From: Cycas panzhihuaensis
Taxonomy: Eukaryota; Cycadophyta
Reading direction: 5' to 3'
Length of the DNA: 64,000 nucleotides
NCBI GenBank assembly: GCA_023213395.1
Contig: CM041465.1
Coordinates: forward strand, 192,269,741-192,333,740
A program made the position numbers and the translations under genes. The notes below the pieces were generated by a model that saw only the letters and a program-made list of their open reading frames with translations, searched no databases and was not told the origin of the DNA. Below are positions 22,223 through 33,237 of the stretch, one piece after another (positions within the stretch are counted from its first letter, which is position 1; each line of letters starts with the position of its first letter).

Positions 22223-23787
22223 TTTCCCCTTTAATGCTAAACCATGTCACATAACTGCTTCATAACTTGATACTAGGTCCGTATAAAAGCTAAACATCTA
22301 CCAGAACACATGAGCAAGTAGCTGTTGTATCTGCCAGTCCTCTAGAATGACTTTCTCGTACATGGTTCACCAACATTTGCCTGCCAAGCAAGCTTTCCTG
22401 CTCCCATTTTGTCTGTTTCTAGCTTTTTTAGCTGAGGTTGCACTTCCAAAAGACAAACTGAATTGAAAACCCTCAACCCCATCCACTACACCATGGAACA
22501 AACACACATAAATGGTTATCCAAACAGAACCATGTGACATAACACTTCATTTTTAAGGCACACAAGCTCCATTTTAGCACCTTGTCAAACATGTCCAAAC
22601 ATCGGACCATTAAAATTGCCTTGCAAAATCTTCAAAACATATCATGTGACCGCTAGTTGGAAAGCCTCGTGAATCAGCTTCACATCACAACTGACAACAC
22701 TTTATTCTAATTCCATATAAGAGAGATACAACCCTTTCTGTGAGCATAGGTTCAAATTTTCATGAAAAAGGTGAAAAATTAGAATAAACACTTTTCATTC
22801 TTTTGAGCGCCCAATTCCTATTACATCTAATTTTTCCAAAATACAGTTGCTAAACACAAATCTGAGCATAAATTTCACAAGGATACATAACAACAACCTC
22901 ACCCACAAAGAAAGATATCTCAAAAAATGATAAAAGATGGAGAAAAATCATCTAAGAGCCCAATATGCATCTTGCTAAAATATTTTTACTTTAACATGTA
23001 TAAAAACACCATACGCAAACCCTCCACCAAACGACAACCTCACACAAGTGATTAGAATGCTCAACAAATTGCTCTCAATCTGCCATAAGGGTTTTAAAAA
23101 CTAGTGTATGCATCCACCAACACTAAGCATCAAACCCTTCACCCTATTGATAAGTTCCTTCTCTAACTTATGAGCTTGTTGTTGTACACACTTGCTAGAT
23201 AGCATAAACCCATACATAGGTTCACACAATCAACAAATTCTCCTTATTGCCCTAACATGCTAGTATCATCTTCATGGGCCAAACCTCCATTTGTTGCACT
23301 TATCATGCCCAAAACCCTTGTCAGTTGGAGACCCTTTAACAAAGGGCAAAACTGTAGTCTACCTGCCACAAACTAGCTTCACAGAGTGATCAGGCCTATT
23401 TTTGAAGCCTCATTCTTGGACTCACGTGCATGTATACTAGCAAAAATGTGTAAAAAACTAGTCCAAAAACAAATAAAACCATGCGACAAATCTTTGTGGA
23501 ATTCGTGATGACCACACCACCTACGGTCCTGGCTAAATTTACACCACTGAGGCACCAACACGCCCCAAGCTCATGACACCAACATGATCCAAGTGCCCTA
23601 CTCAGTTGTGGTTTGAAAGTATCCACAAAATCATGCAATAGATCTTCATCAAGAAATAGACTGAGCCCCCTTACTGGTCACAAACAAACATATGAAAAAC
23701 AAGCTCAACATAAAACCCTTGATAGTTGGACACACTGTCATAATCTCACAACCTAACTAGGATCAGTAAACAAGCTTGGATACCAAT
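22223..23787 (-). other. NA1 interior, no coding domain
   Basis: About 1,565 bp with polypurine tract at 22,223-22,234 and PBS TTGGTATCCAAGC (minus strand) at about 23,773-23,786. Short minus frames at 23,379-23,638 show no retroelement or host motif. The element must rely on proteins from another element. Confidence 0.75.
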
Positions 23788-23918
23788 TGTTAAAAAAAAA
23801 GAACCCATAAACACATTAATACACACACAAATCCAAGATCAATAACAAGATTATGCGACAAAACTACAGGTGGAAATAAACAAAAGAACATAAATATGTA
23901 CAAACACAATACGACATC
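23788..23918 (-). repeat. NA1 5' LTR, first part
   Basis: Starts TGTTAAAAAAAAAGAACCC and aligns with the first 120-130 bp of the left LTR. It is cut by COP3, whose target duplication ACATC is the last five bases. Confidence 0.9.
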
Positions 23919-24100
23919 TGTTAGAATGTAATGTTTTATCTTATGTCATAGACATTCAATATATGTAACCGACAGACACGTGTCCTTTAGATGTATTTCG
24001 GTTACAAGTCGGTTACAAACCCTAATTGTATTTATTCACTTGAGCTCTTAATGATAATCATCAAGCATTCTTCATATATCTTTTGTCTAACATTCTGACA
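23919..24100 (+). repeat. COP3 5' LTR
   Basis: 182 bp. It differs from the 3' LTR at about 8 positions by eye. Confidence 0.95.
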
Positions 24101-24112
24101 TGGCATCAGAGC
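24101..24112 (+). promoter_or_regulatory. COP3 primer-binding site
   Basis: TGGCATCAGAGC directly abuts the 5' LTR. It has one mismatch to the initiator tRNA-Met type PBS. Confidence 0.85.
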
Positions 24113-24836
24113 AGGTTATTCTGCCTGATTAAAAAAGGGTCTCTACAATATCAAGTGAGAGAGATAAGTGCAATCTCAGACAAGCTGTGAAGGAGAAAGA
24201 CAAGGTCTTCAAACAAAGTTGGAGCAAAGAAGGAGATAGACATCTAGAAAAATAAAAGGAGGCGGCAAGAAGACCAAACAAGCAGGATCAGAGCATAAAG
24301 CAAGTACAAAGATGACCGTACAGTCGTAGCCGTATGGACTTGAAAAATTCAAGTTCTCAAAATTCAACAAAATTCACCCAAATCGTAGATCTCGATGTCC
24401 TCTTCATATTTCTCTTCTACCACGAAGTGATCCGAGGTCTTTTGAGGGGGTTTTAACCCATTTACCAGCCGCACAGGTCTACAAAGGTTTTTGAAGATTT
24501 TCTCAGATCTGAGCAAATCTCTAAGTAATCTCAGACTAAAACTCTTTGTTTGGAGTATACAAATCATTTGAATGCTTTTGTGGAGAGTTTTTTTTAAGGA
24601 TTTGCAAAGATATTTTTATATTTGTGAGAAACCCTAGTCGTCAATTTAGAGATTTCAGGCCAGATTTTTCTCAAATCAATGGTTGTCTTAGAAAATTAAT
24701 TTCAGATCTTTAATCTACTCTCCAAGATCTTTCTTTTGAAATATGTCTCATCCCCATCCGTACAATTCGGGTACCATATGGAAATTCGCGTTGTTGTACG
24801 ACCTAGGGCTCCCAGAACACTCTTTTGTCCTTAGAA
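24113..24836 (+). other. COP3 leader
   Basis: Non-coding leader between PBS and gag. It holds two copies of a GTAC/CATATG-like motif (about 24,314-24,337 and 24,757-24,781) that recurs in the leaders of COP1, COP7 and COP9. Confidence 0.6.
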
Positions 24837-26245
24837 ACGGCTTCCTCCATCCTAGCTCTGTTTGATAATGACAAGCTTACTGATACTAATTACCACATTT
24901 GGAAAATTAAGATAGAGACCCTCCTCAGAGCTAAAAATGCCTTGAGAATTGCAATTGGAGCCGAAACCAAACCAAAGGATGTTGGGCTTGAGTAAACCAG
25001 CTGGGAAGATCGAGATAGTACATGTGTTATCATCTTACAATTATATATTTTAGATTCTCTTCTTATCTATGTTGAAAACACAGACTCAATCGAAAGCATT
25101 TGGAAGTGTCTGAGAAACTTGTATGGACAAAAGAACAATGCTAGGATGATAGCCTTGAAAGAAGAATTGTTCAAACTTCATATGAAGGAGTCTGAAATAG
25201 TAACTGACTTCTTGCATAAAATAATTTCACTAAGGAATGACCTCTCCAATGCGGGTGCTCCTCTCACTGATCAAGAATTGGTGGAACTTGTGGTCAGTAA
25301 ACTACCTAAATCATTCGATGTAACGATAAACACGATCACTAATACTGATCAAATATCAACAATGACAATGGACACTCTAATAGGATTGTTGCTAAGATAG
25401 GAGCAGAGAAAGAAGAGGTATGAGGATGCAGGTGAACTAGAAGATGCCTTTGCCTTGAGATTGAACCTAGGTTTCAAAGGACGCAGTAGAGGAAGAGGAA
25501 GAATTTCCGAAGGTTGTGATTCATCATGAGGCCATTGGCAAGATGCAAGAGGGCGAGGTCGCAACATTACTCCAAGGATTTGCTACAGTTGCAGTAAGAC
25601 TGGTCATTTTGCTAGTTCCTATAAAGCATTTGATGTGTGTTATCATTATGGAGAGTCAGGACATTTTCTATACTAATGCAAGAAAGCAGATATCCATAGA
25701 GGGAAACGGCCCATGGGTAACTACAATGAGGAATAGTCCGGTAATGATGATGATGAAGAAGAGGAAACAACTTTCATTGTCGCCCTAGCACAAGCCTCTA
25801 GGATGAAGATGTATGGTACATCGACTCAAGAGCCTCTCGCCATATGACCAGTCGAAAAGAATGGTTCAAAAGTCAACGGCTATATACTTCTAACAAATCC
25901 ATAGAATTAGGAGACAAATAGTCCCTCAAAATCAAAGGAGTTGGAACCATTGCCATTCACATAAAAGACAAGGTCGAGAAAATTGGAAATGTACTTTTTG
26001 TACCTAGTTTAAAAATGAACCTTCTGTATGTTTCCCAACTCAAGAAAAAGGGGTTGAGCACTGTATTTGATGAGAAAGGATTTTGTTACATCCTAGACAT
26101 GAAAGTAATGGCCATGTAATTGCAAAAGGGGTTGAAAGCAATGACCTGTATAGGCTGCTATTACACCAAATTGTACCTGATGTAAAAGCATATACTACAA
26201 TAAATCATAATAATAAGACGCGGCATTTGAAGTATGGTCATCTCC
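24837..26245 (+). pseudogene. COP3 gag-protease-pre-integrase part
   Basis: The reading begins at 24,837 with ACG in place of ATG, then ASSILALFDNDKLTDTNYH and WKIKIETLLRAKNA, a UBN2-type Gag. The longest open piece is 25,119-25,400 (LYGQKNNARMIALKEELFKL). Two zinc knuckles follow at about 25,576-25,690: CYSCSKTGHFASSY, then CYHYGESGHF ending in a stop. Protease near 25,810-25,850 reads WYIDSRASRHMT, with DSR instead of DSG. The pre-integrase part stops at HLKYGHL, where COP4 is inserted. Several frame changes make it inactive. Confidence 0.88.
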
Positions 26246-26568
26246 TATTAAAATATGTGATCATACCACCTAATGTAAAGTAGGCCTCCTATTTTTATGC
26301 CTAATTATGTGGAGGAATAGTCTCGATTGTGGTGACGTAATGGATGTATTTGTAACTATGTTTGGCACTTTAAATCTATAAATATAGATCAAAGTCTATC
26401 TTTGTAACATATCATTTTGTCATAATGTGATTATTATTCATTTGTGGGTTTTCACCCATAAGCGTTTCCCATGGCAATATGGTATCCCGTGTGATCTGCT
26501 TCAGTTTGTTATCTGCCTGATGTGAAAGATCCTGTCGACCTTGTTTGTTTCAGTTGCATTTTCTAATA
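26246..26568 (+). repeat. COP4 5' LTR
   Basis: 323 bp. It starts TATTAAAATATG and ends TTCTAATA, so both terminal dinucleotides are mutated from TG/CA. It differs from the 3' LTR at about 27 sites by eye. Confidence 0.9.
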
Positions 26569-26580
26569 TGGTATCAGAGC
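26569..26580 (+). promoter_or_regulatory. COP4 primer-binding site
   Basis: TGGTATCAGAGC, a perfect initiator tRNA-Met type PBS, directly after the LTR. Confidence 0.9.
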
Positions 26581-29500
26581 ATGTAGGTCATGCACATGTA
26601 GATGAACATTGTCGGAGGCCCAATCGATGGTACCAGGTCATGCTGGTTTGCCCTTAGCAGATTGGCGTGCCCGATGACCCTGTAGGACAACCACAGTAGT
26701 TCAGGTGATCGATGAGGATCCCAAGAGCCTTCTATCCATTGTTTGCAAGTATTCTGAGCTACATGGAGGTGTGTGGACGAGCATTGACTCTGTTGCCAGC
26801 CATGAGAGTGTTGTTTGAGCCTACTGAAGGTACTGGATCCCTATTTGACGTTGCCACTGAGTTTGCATGCCGTAGAGTTAATTGCCAGCCCCTTGTTGCC
26901 GGTGGGAGAGTGTAGAAACCCTAGCAGGCCTGTTGCAAATCCATGAAGTCATAATACGATCAATAAAAGAGAGGTATGCTTTGTATATTTATTACCCACT
27001 TGAATTTAGGGTTTGAATAATATATTTGACCTCGTTGGTTGGAATATATTCGGCCGCAAATGTTTGACTTGCCTGCATAATAATACTTGAGTCAATATAT
27101 TTGTTCTCTGATATATCGGTACCGCCCTCTATTGTTGTATTTGCATATACCCTATGTATATGTTATCAATTGCCCCATAGAGAGTAATACTATAGTCGTA
27201 GATGATGTATTTATGTCATCCAGTCTGTATTATTTTTTGAGTCGCCCTTGATGTAGTCATTAGTTTGCGTATAAACTTAGCAGCCGTGATATATATATAT
27301 ATATATACTATGCCGCTGCTGTTACGTGTTGTGTTGGTAGTTTGCTTTGTCTGCGTTGAAAACTGCCATAATGTTTTGCATCCGTTGTCAATAATATATT
27401 CTCGCCTAGTGATACACATATGTGTAGTCATTGACTAATGAATATTTATTGTGTTTCTGCCTGGTTGTATTGTGAATACAAAGTCGTGCTGTGTATTCTT
27501 TGTAGCCGTAGATCTCATTTAATACTCATCGTCAGTTAATGAGACGCCAATCACTCGTGATGTTTGGAGATATGCAACCGTGATATCTATTTACAGCCTG
27601 CATAGTAATTATGTTTGCGCCCGATGATATATCTCTGTCTGCGTGTTTAATATTGGCAGAGTCGGCTGCCTAATTTCTAGCTATGAATTCATGCAGTCAA
27701 TATATGTGTTTGGGCCGCCTTTTGACGATTAATAAAGTCGCCTGTTCATATTAATTGTTCAAATTATTATAGTCGCCTTTGTATGCATCGGGCAGTCGGC
27801 ATGATATTTGCAGATTGCGTGATGGTCGCGTGATGAAGGTCGCTATTTGTTGATTGCCATTGCCATTATTGCTTTGTTTGCCCGTCTGTCTCTGATCGTT
27901 TCATTCGTAGCCATCCATTGTCTTATTAATCATTTACGATTAATATTTGAAACCGCCGTGATACGTGTGATCGATCACCCAGTTCATATTAATTCGTCTT
28001 TGATTTATTCATTTCATGGCGTTAAATATATTTAAACGTATCGTTATTGGATATGGCGTTTGATATATCTCTTTTATTAAAATCGCTCGATTTTATATTC
28101 TTCGCCTTGTATTATTATATTGAACTTGGCATTGATATATTTTTGATATAAATCAAATACATATTGATATGTCTTAAATCGATATCGCTGTGTCATTTGA
28201 TTAAAGTCATTTACCTTATTATCAAGTGGGTAAAGTATGGTATGGTTTTATTTTCAATGACATTAATGTGGCGATATTTAGAGGTGAAACAAGCATTCTT
28301 TTAGGCACTTTGTTGGTGTCTGCTTGGTGACTGTTTGAGGGTCTCTTGCATACAATTGTATGGAAGAGTAAGTTGAGTGAAGAGGCGCCTATTGGGTCCC
28401 TTGCATGAAAGAATTGTTATGGCGATAATATGGGTGACTTACATGAAGGGGCTTTATGGGCAGAAATGAGGGCATGCTGATGTGAGAGAGAGATAGGGCG
28501 ATATGAGGCAATGAGGTGCTTGTTGCATGTGTGCTACATAGCAAGTTAAGGGCAATAATGGGCGAGTTTGATGGGCAGGTTGAGAGCAGGTTTTAAGGGC
28601 GATAATGCGCATGTTTGGGCGAAGATGAACATGTTTGAGATACCTTAATTGCAACTTAATACAAACTCCGTTACTATTTGAGTGTGGCATAGATCATTGC
28701 ACAAAGTTCGTGTTTATATGTCATTATTCAGTGAAATATGTGTGGTTTATTCAATGATAAGAGTGCGGTTTATTCATGTATTCATTCAAGTTCAGCTAAA
28801 TCAGATGTGTATGAGGTGATGAAGTTCATAATTTGCTTGTATGATTGTCGTTTGTGATGGACTGTTATACATTGACTAGTTGGACTGGTAGCATGAGGTT
28901 TGTGGCCTGGTTAAATGCTGGTTCAACATGGATGCATATCTGAACAAGTCTGATGTGGAACCGAGACATAGTGTTTAATGAAATTAAAGCGTGAATGGAA
29001 AGGTCTAAGATGAGTTGCCTTAAAATCAGTGATGCCTTTGTCATGGTATGTACAGTTGGCCTATAAGGTTGCATTGCAGGTGGGTATCATAATGCAAATG
29101 GTGAGGTTGGTGCATGTTTTGGTTTGCCTCCCATTGTTTGATGGTAGAAGCTGTAGTAGACAGGTATGGGTACCCCTGTTGTGATTGTTCGTGGCATATT
29201 TTCCCCTCTTGTTGTTTGTTTGGACCAAGTCAGAAGCCTTCCATTTGTTTCCTTTGGTGCATAGAAGTGCACACAACTTAGACAAAGATTGCAGTAGCAG
29301 GGTTGCAAGCGTTTGAAGCATATCGGTTGTTTAGCTTACAAATAGTGTGATCTGTAGGGGAAATGCATGTGATCAATCTAGATGTCATAAAATTGTTGAC
29401 GTATCATGCTAAGTGTCATTTGGTTATAGGTGTTATCCTTCATTACTTCACTTTTCTGAGTCGTTATTCAGCAAGTGTGGATGTTTGTTTGCCTAACATT
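26581..29500 (+). other. COP4 non-coding interior with recurring GC words
   Basis: The first 150 bp resemble the COP6 leader (GGTCATGCACA..., then a GCTGG and CAACCACA pattern). From about 27,040 to 28,110 the AT-rich sequence is punctuated roughly every 50 bp by GTCGCC, GCCG or close relatives (for example near 27,053, 27,123, 27,241, 27,311, 27,399, 27,710, 27,735, 27,775 and 27,953). A short (AT)n run lies at 27,289-27,307. A 67-codon frame at 26,712 has no known motif. No gag or protease is visible. Confidence 0.65.
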
Positions 29501-29513
29501 GTACTTGAGACAG

Positions 29514-30168
29514 AAGTAGGACCTAGTGAGAGATTAATGATGAGGAGCTGTTAGATGATGAGACATGGATTGCAACCCCATGTTCTGTTGACAGTTGAAG
29601 ACCTGCACGATGATTGAAGATCGAGGATCAGCATGCTAGTCAAAGTTTAAGATAGATACCAACGTTCCAGTGAGTACAGATTTACAATGGAGAGCTGTAT
29701 TGAAGCAAAGAACCTGGGTGATTTGCAAGTTTGAAGACTTGTTGCACAGGTGATCTCTAGTAGAAGGATTGAGGTATGATGAGACATTTGCACTAGTCTC
29801 TATGTTGTTTTTGGTCCGTTTAATCCTTACTTCAACAGCTTCAGATAGTTGGGTATCATATCGTATCATATCAACGTTCCTTAACGAAGACTTGAAGAGG
29901 CGATTCACATGGCTTGAGTGGTCAACATCTTGGTTTAGTTAGAGGAATATGGCTGAGTTGAATGGACGAAGTGTCAAGTGCAAAGAGAGTTGTATGGTTG
30001 CAGGTTTGTTGGAGTATTTCCAAAGAATTGAACACATACGAGACATGACACCATTACATCAGAGTGAAGATCACTACATCGACGTTCGTGTATATTGGGT
30101 TGAGTAAGGTTATCCTTGAGAGGGGATTTATTCCTAATGATAATCCTTGTTGCCTCACATTTACATTA
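29514..30168 (+). pseudogene. COP4 decayed RT/RNase H tail
   Basis: Text parallels the COP6 pol 3' end. DETFALVSM near 29,785 matches the RT segment EETF(T)LVS, FLNEDLKRRF near 29,878 matches FINGDLK, and the last part with GLSKVILERGFIPND near 30,090-30,140 matches GLSEVILEGGYINKD. Everything between these anchors is shortened or scrambled and the catalytic YVDD is gone. Confidence 0.65.
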
Positions 30169-30176
30169 AGAGGGGA

Positions 30177-30499
30177 TGTTAAAATATGTGATCATACCAC
30201 CAAATGTAAAGTGGGCCTTCTATTTTTATGCCTAATTATGTGGAGAAATAGTCTCAATTGTGGTGACCTAATGGATGTATTTGCAACTATGTTTGACACT
30301 TTAGATCTATAAATATAGATCAAAGTCCATCTTTGTAACATATCATTTTGTCATAATGTGATTATTACTCATTTGTGTATTTTTACCCGTAAGGGTTTCC
30401 CACGGCAATATGGTATCTCGTGTGATCTGCTTCTGCTTGTTATTTGCCTGATGTGAAAGATCCCGTCGACCTTATTTGCTTCAGTTGCGTTTTCTAACA
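30177..30499 (+). repeat. COP4 3' LTR
   Basis: 323 bp, TGTTAAAATATG to TTTCTAACA, with intact TG and CA ends. It is preceded by the purine stretch AAGAGGGGA. Confidence 0.92.
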
Positions 30500-31466
30500 T
30501 ATCCCCATGGAAAAATTAAAAAACATGAAGAGAAATGGTCTAGTAGTTGGCCTGCGTCCAATCTCATCAAGTAACTTTGTATGTAAAGCTGTCAATACGG
30601 CAAACAACATAGGCTACCATTCCATGAAAACAAATGGTGAGCACAAAGGAAATTAGAATTAGTTCATACTGATTTGTGTGGCCCATTCACCCCACACTCC
30701 AACGGATGCAGATACTTCCTCACCTTCATAAATGACCTAACTAGAAAAACATGGACCTATTTCTTGCATATTAAATCAGAAGTCTTTGATGTGTTCAAAG
30801 AGTTCAAAGCCGAAGTTGAATTGGAGGTTGATTCCAAAATAAAATGCTTAAGATTCGATGGAGGAGGCGAATACATTTCCAAAGAGTTTTTGAAATACTT
30901 CAAAGTCTAAGGGATATAGAGGCAGTTCACATCTCCATACACACCCCAATCAAACGAGGTAGTAGAAAGAAAAAACAGAGTTATCATGGAGATGGCACAC
31001 AGCATGTTGATTGGCAAAAACATTCCAAAAACATATTGGGTTGAAGCAGTTAGCACAACCTGCTACCTACTAAATAGGAGCCCAACTAAAGCAGTGGACC
31101 ATCTTACTCTAGAGGAAGCCTGGACAGAAAGGAAACTGGACATAAGTCACCTCAAAGTATTTGGCATCCAAGCCTTTGTCCACATACCAGATAAAAAAAG
31201 GGCAAAGCTGGAGTCAAAAAGTCTGGAATGCATTATGGTAGGATAAAACAAAAACTCCAAAGCCTACAAATGCATAGAGACCAAAACAAACAAAGTGTAT
31301 GTACACAGGGATGTTGTTTTTAATGAAGAAGGCAAGGAAGAAAGCATAAGCCAAATTCCAATGATAGAGAAAACGCCTCAGATAGTCATTCTTGATACTC
31401 CTTCAGAAGAAGAATCGGGTATAACTATAGAAAAAATCTCTGAAGAGTCTATTTCAGACTCTGCTC
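30500..31466 (+). pseudogene. COP3 integrase part
   Basis: This continues COP3 after the COP4 duplication. The pre-integrase zinc region (VCKACQYGKQ-like) is followed by LVHTDLCGPFTPHSNG near 30,661, which keeps the first catalytic Asp. SEVFDVFKEFKAEVELE and RFDGGGEY (second Asp) follow, and in the next frame ERKNRVIMEMAHSML holds the catalytic Glu. KTYWVEAVSTTCYLLNRSPT and FVHIPDKKRAKLESKSLECI complete the domain. The frame changes near 30,900-30,950 and a stop follows at about 31,243. The acidic linker (PSEEESGITIEKISEESI) is cut by COP5 at 31,467. Confidence 0.88.
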
Positions 31467-31830
31467 TGTTAAGATTTTAACATGGAGAACACTCATCAAC
31501 AGCAAGATCAATAACATCAACAGAGATTAACACAACATAATCAGAATGTATTACCATACCAAAAGCACCAAAGACTCAATACGAGCCTTGATGATGTGAT
31601 GTCTTTACATACTACCTCAACCACCTTTATATACCAAAGAGGTGGGAGACTATTCAACACAAGTAATGCATGTGGGACAAATACCTTTGTCCTGACCAAT
31701 AGCATTACACTACTAACTTGACCAATAAACTTATATCCTTTTACATAGTATTATAATGACCTTTTGACCCTAAGACTTAGGACTATCACTTATTATCCTA
31801 GGACCCACACATTAAACATTATTTCTAACA
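31467..31830 (-). repeat. COP5 3' LTR
   Basis: 364 bp, near-identical to 35,802-36,167. It is followed on the plus strand by CCTCCCCTTAA, the complement of the polypurine tract. Confidence 0.95.
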
Positions 31831-32188
31831 CCTCCCCTTAATGTTTAATGTTTGAACTAAGGACAATTTGACATACATTGACACTTGTCATGAATAGACA
31901 TTAAAGACTACATGACAAGACTGACATGACTCTTTGACACATGGTTATCAACGGACTGTAATGCACTTTGTCTTCTTTGAATCTCCACCACCTTGATCTT
32001 GGAAAGGTCTTGAACACTATGTCTTGGGCTTGATCTTGGTCTTCAACCTCAGAGTGTCATTTTGAAGCTGTCCTTTGAACTGACGATCTTCGAGCTTTGC
32101 TTCTTTCAACTTCATACATAGTTGAGAATCGCTTTGCTTCTCCCTTCTTCAATATGTGAGTAACTAAAATAGATGTCGAATATCATCA

Positions 32189-32716
32189 TTATCCAAATGC
32201 AAAGAATGAGTTATCAACTGGTAAGACACCATTGTCCTCCCCTGAAGCAATGGACTTATTGAGACGAGTTCCTGCAAGTTGTATGATATACCCTGTTTTC
32301 CTCGTGTCACTCAAGGAGTTCCATGAACTAAGTATAATGAATATTTTCGTGATACTTACATGCATATGCTTTCTGACTATGGATATGCATACATGGAACA
32401 TTACTTCAATACGATTGACTTTCATAATCAGGTAACCTATCCAAAAGGTAATATGAATTCGATAAGCAAGATCTTGATGACATGGTATCCTCCTTATGTT
32501 CCTTTGAAAACAACTTTCTAGTGCCGCTCTAGGATATGCTGTTATAATTTTGATCTTTTCAAAAATGAGAATGGAGGATGTAACTGAGTTAAGGAGATCA
32601 TGGACAGCTTCCAATACATGCAAATCATCGTATGACCTCATTATTTGAATTCTTCCTACCAACCTGTCAACACAAACTAGGATAACATTATCCATACCTT
32701 TTGTTAGGCAACTCAT
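32189..32716 (-). other. Unrecognised 175-codon open frame in COP5
   Basis: This is the longest uninterrupted minus frame outside the known pol genes. It is rich in Ile, Ser and Lys and includes YDDLHVLEAVHDLLNSV near its start. No domain is recognisable, and no retroelement product is expected at this place downstream of gag. It may be another captured fragment, a degraded element segment or chance. I do not assign a function. Confidence 0.25.
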
Positions 32717-32759
32717 GTCTCCATGAACTATTACAAGAAAGATTGATGCTCAAATCTTC

Positions 32760-33237
32760 GGTCCCAAAGTCGGGTTCCTTGATGAGACTTATGGCTTTGT
32801 CACGCTGTTTTTCCCTTTTTCCTTTCCTCTTCAACTTCTTCCTCTGATTCTTTACCCTTTTGATTCTCTTCACGCATTTCATCGTGTCCTTTTCATTCAC
32901 TTCACAAGAGTTTCCAAGCATCCTCAGTTGAGTCCATATTCTGTAGAACCTAGATAATAAAGTGATAGGAAGATGGGAGGTTATCCTTATCAATGGCTGC
33001 AAGTATCATGTCAATAACAGTTATGTTTTTCCTTTTGAAGATTTCCTCCCCTTCTTCGTGAGCCATTTCAATCCCCATGACTGTTTTCCAAAGTTTCTTC
33101 ACTACAAATAGACTTTCCATCTTAATTTTCCAAAAACGAAAATTAGTTCCAATATATTTGGGCAGAGGAAAGATGAGATCTGATAACCAATATTCATTTT
33201 TTTCAGGCAGAAAGACTATGACATCACTCAACTCCAT
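32760..33237 (-). pseudogene. COP5 Gag-like fragment
   Basis: A 95-codon minus frame starts MELSDVIVFLPEKNEYWL and contains FRFWKIKMESLFVVKKLWK and AIDKDNLPSSYHFI. The W-K-x-x-M-E-x-x-L pattern is that of copia UBN2 Gag. After about 32,950 it continues in other frames with a Lys/Glu-rich stretch (EEEVEEERGKTA). No zinc knuckle, protease or pol follows, so the element would need proteins in trans. Confidence 0.65.

Larger units (their letters stand above)
26246..30499 (+). mobile_element. COP4, gutted copia-derived element nested in COP3
   Basis: LTRs at 26,246-26,568 and 30,177-30,499 (323 bp each, TGTTAAAATATG...TTTCTAACA), PBS at 26,569 and polypurine tract at 30,169-30,176. Flanks TCTCC (26,241-26,245) and TATCC (30,500-30,504) are a target duplication with one mismatch. 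The COP3 pre-integrase frame resumes right after it. The interior has a copia-type leader and a decayed pol 3' end, but no gag and almost no pol. It is best read as a deletion derivative of a COP6-like element. Confidence 0.92.

Noticed and set aside
24101-24112. TGGTATCAGAGC-like words taken as tRNA gene ends
   Set aside because: They follow LTR ends and are primer-binding sites complementary to tRNA. No cloverleaf surrounds any of them.
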